From positions 1-39,187 of the forward strand of contig JAJBTC010000065.1 in NCBI GenBank assembly GCA_020861095.1: 39,187 nt of DNA. Direction: 5' to 3'. The stretch comes from Bacteroides sp. Its GTDB lineage: Bacteria > Bacteroidota > Bacteroidia > Bacteroidales > Bacteroidaceae. Positions 36,009 to 39,187 of the stretch are shown in pieces (position 1 is the first letter of the stretch; every line of letters begins with the position of its first letter). The position numbers and the translations under genes are program-made. The notes beneath the pieces were generated by a model that made no database searches, was not told the origin of the DNA, and saw only the letters and a list, made by a program, of their open reading frames with translations.

Positions 36009-37382
36009 ATGAGAGAATATGCAAAGAAACCCGAAAACAGGTCCCGTACACAGGATGGTACTCCCGGCGCATCCGGACAAGCTCCTATGGAGGTCATCCT
36101 TCAACGGTATAAAAATGAAATACAGCGGTATGCGGTGGAGGACGATGAAGAACCGGTACAAGGTAAGTCTGATCCTGTACAACGGGAGGAAATAGAGGAA
36201 GAAGAATTAATACAGGGTAAGTTTAGATCAGTTCCTGCTACCGGAGAAGAACCTCTTCAACGAGAAGAAAAACCCAACCGCACAGGTTTGCCTGACCATC
36301 TGAAAACAGGTATAGAAAATCTTTCGGGATACAGTATGGATGATGTAAAAGTGCATTATAATTCGGATAAACCGGCACAATTACATGCATTGGCGTATGC
36401 GCAGGGAACAGATATCCATGTAGCACCCGGTCAGGAAAAGCACCTGCCTCACGAAGCCTGGCATGTGGTACAGCAAAAACAAGGCCGTGTACAACCTACG
36501 ATGCAGATGCAAGGGGTGAATGTAAATGATAATGAGGGATTAGAGAAGGAGGCGGATGTAATGGGTTCACATGCTTTTACAGATTCAGAAGTGCATAGCA
36601 ATGTCATACAATGTGCATTTGATGATTTGGGTGGTGGAGCTCAATATACTTCCCAAAATACGCAAGGGGAAGACGGTAGTATCTATTTCCGCTTGGGTCG
36701 TATAAGGTTAATACATAATGAAGGTCCTAAGATTGCTGTGCATCCTCATCGCAGAAGATTTATTGTCGGTGGTAATTTTAATCAGTTTAAACATGATTAT
36801 GGCCAAGCTCGTATAAATAATCTCATAGGTCTTAATGCTTTTGTACAAGCAGGGGGAGATAGATGGAATATTCAATATGTAAATCCAAATCAACCACAGC
36901 CGCAAGCTGACGGAAGATTGTTTGAAGTATTTCTTGATGCAAATGGTAACGTTACGAATTCTCATAAATCAAGAGGGGGTATTCACCAGCTTCCTGCCGG
37001 ACTAAATAATGTGGATGATCAGCGAAGGCTGTATTATGTAGTATTTCATGCACAACGCCTGGCACAGTTAGCAGTCCAGAATATAGATCAAAATGGAATT
37101 TTGGATAATACGGTTATAACAAAGGATGTAGATAATAGTTTAGATGGGGCTTGTATGCGAAACTTATTTTATCCGGATAATGATACACAAGCAGAATGGG
37201 CTGCTTTGGATCAAATAAATAATAGTATAAATAATGCTATTGGTCAACCTGTTATTGCCCAGGCAATAAAAACAGCAGGGTTGAATAATCCAGTTCGTCT
37301 CCGGGGATTTATAGGAAACTCCATTCTGAGACATTCATTTGACTTGGCAGCAGCAGGGCTGAATGTAAGAGCTAACAATTAG
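36009..37382 (+). CDS. DUF4157 (eCIS-core) protein with an unrecognised C-terminal domain
   Basis: A 457-residue protein without signal peptide. Residues 1-90 are a charged, low-complexity leader with two short repeats of the form (V/I)QGK...P.QREE. Residues about 93-190 are the DUF4157 domain: GIENLSGYSMDDVKVHYNS, then TDIHVAPGQEKHLP and the metal-binding HEAWH (148-152) with E181 of LEKEADVMG. DUF4157 proteins are often N-terminal parts of payloads of extracellular contractile injection systems or of polymorphic toxins. Residues about 205-457 are a separate domain I do not recognise, with many Asn and Gln, HRRRFIVGGNFNQFKHDY, and HSFDLAAAGLNV at the end. This part is visibly more AT-rich than the leader. 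No eCIS structural gene or obvious immunity gene is nearby. It may be an effector whose apparatus lies elsewhere. Confidence 0.8.
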   Translation: MREYAKKPENRSRTQDGTPGASGQAPMEVILQRYKNEIQRYAVEDDEEPVQGKSDPVQREEIEEEELIQGKFRSVPATGEEPLQREEKPNRTGLPDHLKTGIENLSGYSMDDVKVHYNSDKPAQLHALAYAQGTDIHVAPGQEKHLPHEAWHVVQQKQGRVQPTMQMQGVNVNDNEGLEKEADVMGSHAFTDSEVHSNVIQCAFDDLGGGAQYTSQNTQGEDGSIYFRLGRIRLIHNEGPKIAVHPHRRRFIVGGNFNQFKHDYGQARINNLIGLNAFVQAGGDRWNIQYVNPNQPQPQADGRLFEVFLDANGNVTNSHKSRGGIHQLPAGLNNVDDQRRLYYVVFHAQRLAQLAVQNIDQNGILDNTVITKDVDNSLDGACMRNLFYPDNDTQAEWAALDQINNSINNAIGQPVIAQAIKTAGLNNPVRLRGFIGNSILRHSFDLAAAGLNVRANN

Positions 37383-37467
37383 ATTTCTAAATATAAAAAT
37401 AGAGATAGCCATTTGTATCGTAAAGTGATAACAACATATATCCTGAATTAGGCTTTCATTCAAAGAT

Positions 37468-37488
37468 TGGAGAAAATCTCCACCTTTT
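37468..37488 (+). terminator. Possible terminator of the DUF4157 gene
   Basis: TGGAGA (37468-37473) pairs with TCTCCA (37477-37482), followed by CCTTTTG. The stem is short and the T run weak, so the call is tentative. Confidence 0.3.
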
Positions 37489-37512
37489 GTTCCCATTGTA
37501 ATAATTGGCACT

Positions 37513-37830
37513 TCATTCAATATACCCGGGGATATACCCTTCCTGAAGATGCTTTTCGTAGTGCTTCTTGGCTTACGGGATCAGTGAATCTTGTGCATGG
37601 GATTGTCTGTGCCTTGTATGGGGCTGGGTCAACAGGAGACCATACAACGCTTTATCTGCCGGTTCCAGTTCCAGCGGAAAATCGATCCGGTTCAGATATT
37701 CCAGCCTCCCGGAAGGTTTTATCGGTTTTCTTGGCCCATGTGAGCCACTTCTTATCACCGAAAGTACAGCTTAGGAGAACAAAGAGGATCCGTATACAGG
37801 ATAACGGGTATTTCTGGAATGCAAATAGAA
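37513..37830 (-). pseudogene. Decayed TPR-lipoprotein remnant
   Basis: Broken pieces of one protein lie in more than one frame. One frame gives a signal-like stretch (RILFVLLSC, a lipobox, Cys codon at 37768-37766). A second frame gives EYLNRIDFPLELEPADKALYGLLLTQ (about 37690-37610), then QDSLIP, a stop, and KKHYEKHLQEGYIPGYIE. A third frame between them reads APYKAQTIPC. This order, ALYGLLLTQA-YK...DSLI--A--HYEKH, is familiar from Bacteroidetes TPR lipoproteins and membrane regulators. No intact start is present and most of the protein is missing. A 145-residue plus-strand frame across the same bases is a shadow. It lies between DUF4157 and the S41 protease, both intact. Confidence 0.55.
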
Positions 37831-37888
37831 TGGAATATAAAGTATATCCCCTCTTTCTGACGTGTACTGGTCTCTCACTTCACAGATA

Positions 37889-39187
37889 CTATTCATATTC
37901 TTGAGAAAGAATGATATTCCCCTTCACTTTCTTATCCTCTATGGAACTGCCCGCAATAAAAAGTCCGGTTCCGGTACGGGTAGATGAAACTGTGGTTCCG
38001 GGAACCTTTCCATCAATGATGGCCAATGTATGACTAAGCAGAACCTCTCGTTCGTCTCCAAATTCATACCATGGATCGTATTCATCTATTTCATTGATCT
38101 CGTAATCCGGAGCAATACCATTTGCATAATCACTGGTATGATTCACATCGTATAATTTACAGACAATGGGTTGGAGCGACCAGGGATATTCGTCGCTGGT
38201 GATCGTGATGGAACCCACATTCTTGCCCTCTGTCTGTTTTCCGACCAGGATTACTTCCATATAAGGAGCCAAACCATACATCACCGCTTCAGAAGCAGAT
38301 GCCGTATAGGCTGTACCGATAACAAACACTCTCTGCAAATTCAGGTTAACACCTGTATCTATAAACTTATAGTCTGTGTTTTGCGGATGCTTGTCGTTGT
38401 ATTTTGTATACACAAACATATTGCCCATTTCTGAAGCAGGCACCAACATGCTGGCCAGGTATTGTGCGCAAATCACATATCCGCCCGGATTGTATCGCAT
38501 ATCTAAGATAAATTCCGTAGGGTTCTCTGCCTTTAGCCTGTTGAAGATGGTCGCCATTTCATCCAGATACGTACGGTCGTCCGTATCGTTATCGTCTATG
38601 CCCATCGAAAAACTATTGTACATCAGATAAGCCACTTTAGTTCCGTCTGGTCTGGTATACACCGTATGGGAAAAATAGGGATTTTCTTCTACCGTACGGG
38701 CAGCGCCTATGGTCACTACCTCGCCTGTTTCCTGAAAATTATGTCCATTGTAACGGATCAGGGTATATGTGGCTTCCTGATGACTGTTGGCCAGACTGTA
38801 ATAGTTGGCATTGGTGAGTTCAGTTCCGTTTATTCTGGAAATAAAATCTCCCCGTTTGAGACCGGCTTCTTCGGCGGGTGAACCCGGCACAACGTATAAG
38901 AGACGAAGATAACATACATCATTGTCATTATATCCATATACATAACGCGTATATTGATAGCCATAGGAGGCGGATGCTGAAACACTGCGTGTATTCTCTT
39001 CGGTATTGCTCAGATAAGAATAGTGATAAGAATTCTTTCCGTCTTTACTGGAGAGAAGCGAATAGAAAAAGGTAGTTGGATCGGCTGAAAAATCCAGTTC
39101 AGACTTTTCCGGTATCTCTTCGTACCACAGGTACCAATCGTCCATGGATTCGTATATCCATTCATTTACCGTTTCCTCTTCAGGATT
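37889..39187 (-). CDS. S41 family peptidase (C-terminal processing protease), 5' end outside the window
   Basis: At least 432 residues. The frame stays open to the window edge and reads NPEEETVNEWIYES before the first internal Met at 39145, so the true start is beyond 39187. Order: N-terminal helical part, then a PDZ-like domain with GSPAEEAGLKRGDFISRINGTEL, then the peptidase core. The core has FILDMRYNPGGYVICAQYLASML, the catalytic Ser in TASASEAVMYGL and Lys in VGKQTEGKNVGS, forming the Ser-Lys dyad of tail-specific proteases. Bacteroidetes lipoproteins of this family are usually periplasmic or surface-exposed. The signal peptide cannot be seen here. It may process or modify the neighbouring proteins, but this is only context. 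Confidence 0.9.
   Translation of the reverse strand, partial: NPEEETVNEWIYESMDDWYLWYEEIPEKSELDFSADPTTFFYSLLSSKDGKNSYHYSYLSNTEENTRSVSASASYGYQYTRYVYGYNDNDVCYLRLLYVVPGSPAEEAGLKRGDFISRINGTELTNANYYSLANSHQEATYTLIRYNGHNFQETGEVVTIGAARTVEENPYFSHTVYTRPDGTKVAYLMYNSFSMGIDDNDTDDRTYLDEMATIFNRLKAENPTEFILDMRYNPGGYVICAQYLASMLVPASEMGNMFVYTKYNDKHPQNTDYKFIDTGVNLNLQRVFVIGTAYTASASEAVMYGLAPYMEVILVGKQTEGKNVGSITITSDEYPWSLQPIVCKLYDVNHTSDYANGIAPDYEINEIDEYDPWYEFGDEREVLLSHTLAIIDGKVPGTTVSSTRTGTGLFIAGSSIEDKKVKGNIILSQEYE

Noticed and set aside
37467..37904. Plus-strand 145-residue open frame
   Set aside because: It overlaps the TPR remnant and the S41 protease end, and the minus strand carries the protein-like text.

Overview
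The window looks like a chromosomal segment of a Bacteroidales bacterium (Bacteroides/Parabacteroides-type gut or oral anaerobe). The evidence is a complete SusC/SusD glycan-uptake locus, SPII lipoproteins with Bacteroidetes-style signal peptides, a SusR-like membrane regulator, and repeated matches to the Bacteroidetes -7 promoter box TAnnTTTG upstream of genes. The genus cannot be fixed from sequence alone.

Region 1 (915-15367, all minus strand) is a polysaccharide utilization locus. In transcription order it holds a TPR/transmembrane/HTH regulator, SusC, SusD, a SusE/F-like glycan-binding lipoprotein, a GH66 dextranase-like enzyme, a GH31 alpha-glucosidase and a GH97 SusB-type alpha-glucosidase. 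The likely substrate is dextran or a related alpha-1,6-glucan. GH66 would cut the chain endo-wise at the cell surface, SusCDE would bind and import oligosaccharides, and GH31 and GH97 would release glucose in the periplasm. A rho-independent terminator closes the operon at 821-868. A -7 box and a 9-bp inverted repeat lie upstream of susC.

Region 2 (15505-22578, minus) holds a large TPR protein, a DUF418 membrane protein and a four-gene transport operon: NMT1/SsuA-type binding lipoprotein, ATPase, permease and outer-membrane porin.

Region 3 (22788-27964, minus) is housekeeping: pgk, nth, a small membrane protein, an MFS transporter and pheS. Two of these genes are broken as read. nth has a one-base frameshift in a run of eight C. 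The MFS gene has a frameshift plus an in-frame TAG.

Region 4 (28668-35755) has an orphan GH3 enzyme, then a cluster transcribed from two small lipoproteins through TerC to a GNAT acetyltransferase, then a DUF763 gene (plus strand) and a small MscS-type channel.

Region 5 (36009-39187) is the most unusual part. A DUF4157 (eCIS-core) protein with an unrecognised, AT-rich C-terminal domain sits beside a decayed TPR-lipoprotein remnant and an S41 protease cut by the window end.

The intergenic DNA is rich in structure. There are two copies of a palindromic element (one a 163-bp unit with 13-bp terminal inverted repeats), two or three ATTTACG-heptad inverted-repeat elements, and a 22-bp-phased array of TTTCCTTGGAA palindromes. 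No rRNA, tRNA, CRISPR array or transposase gene was seen.
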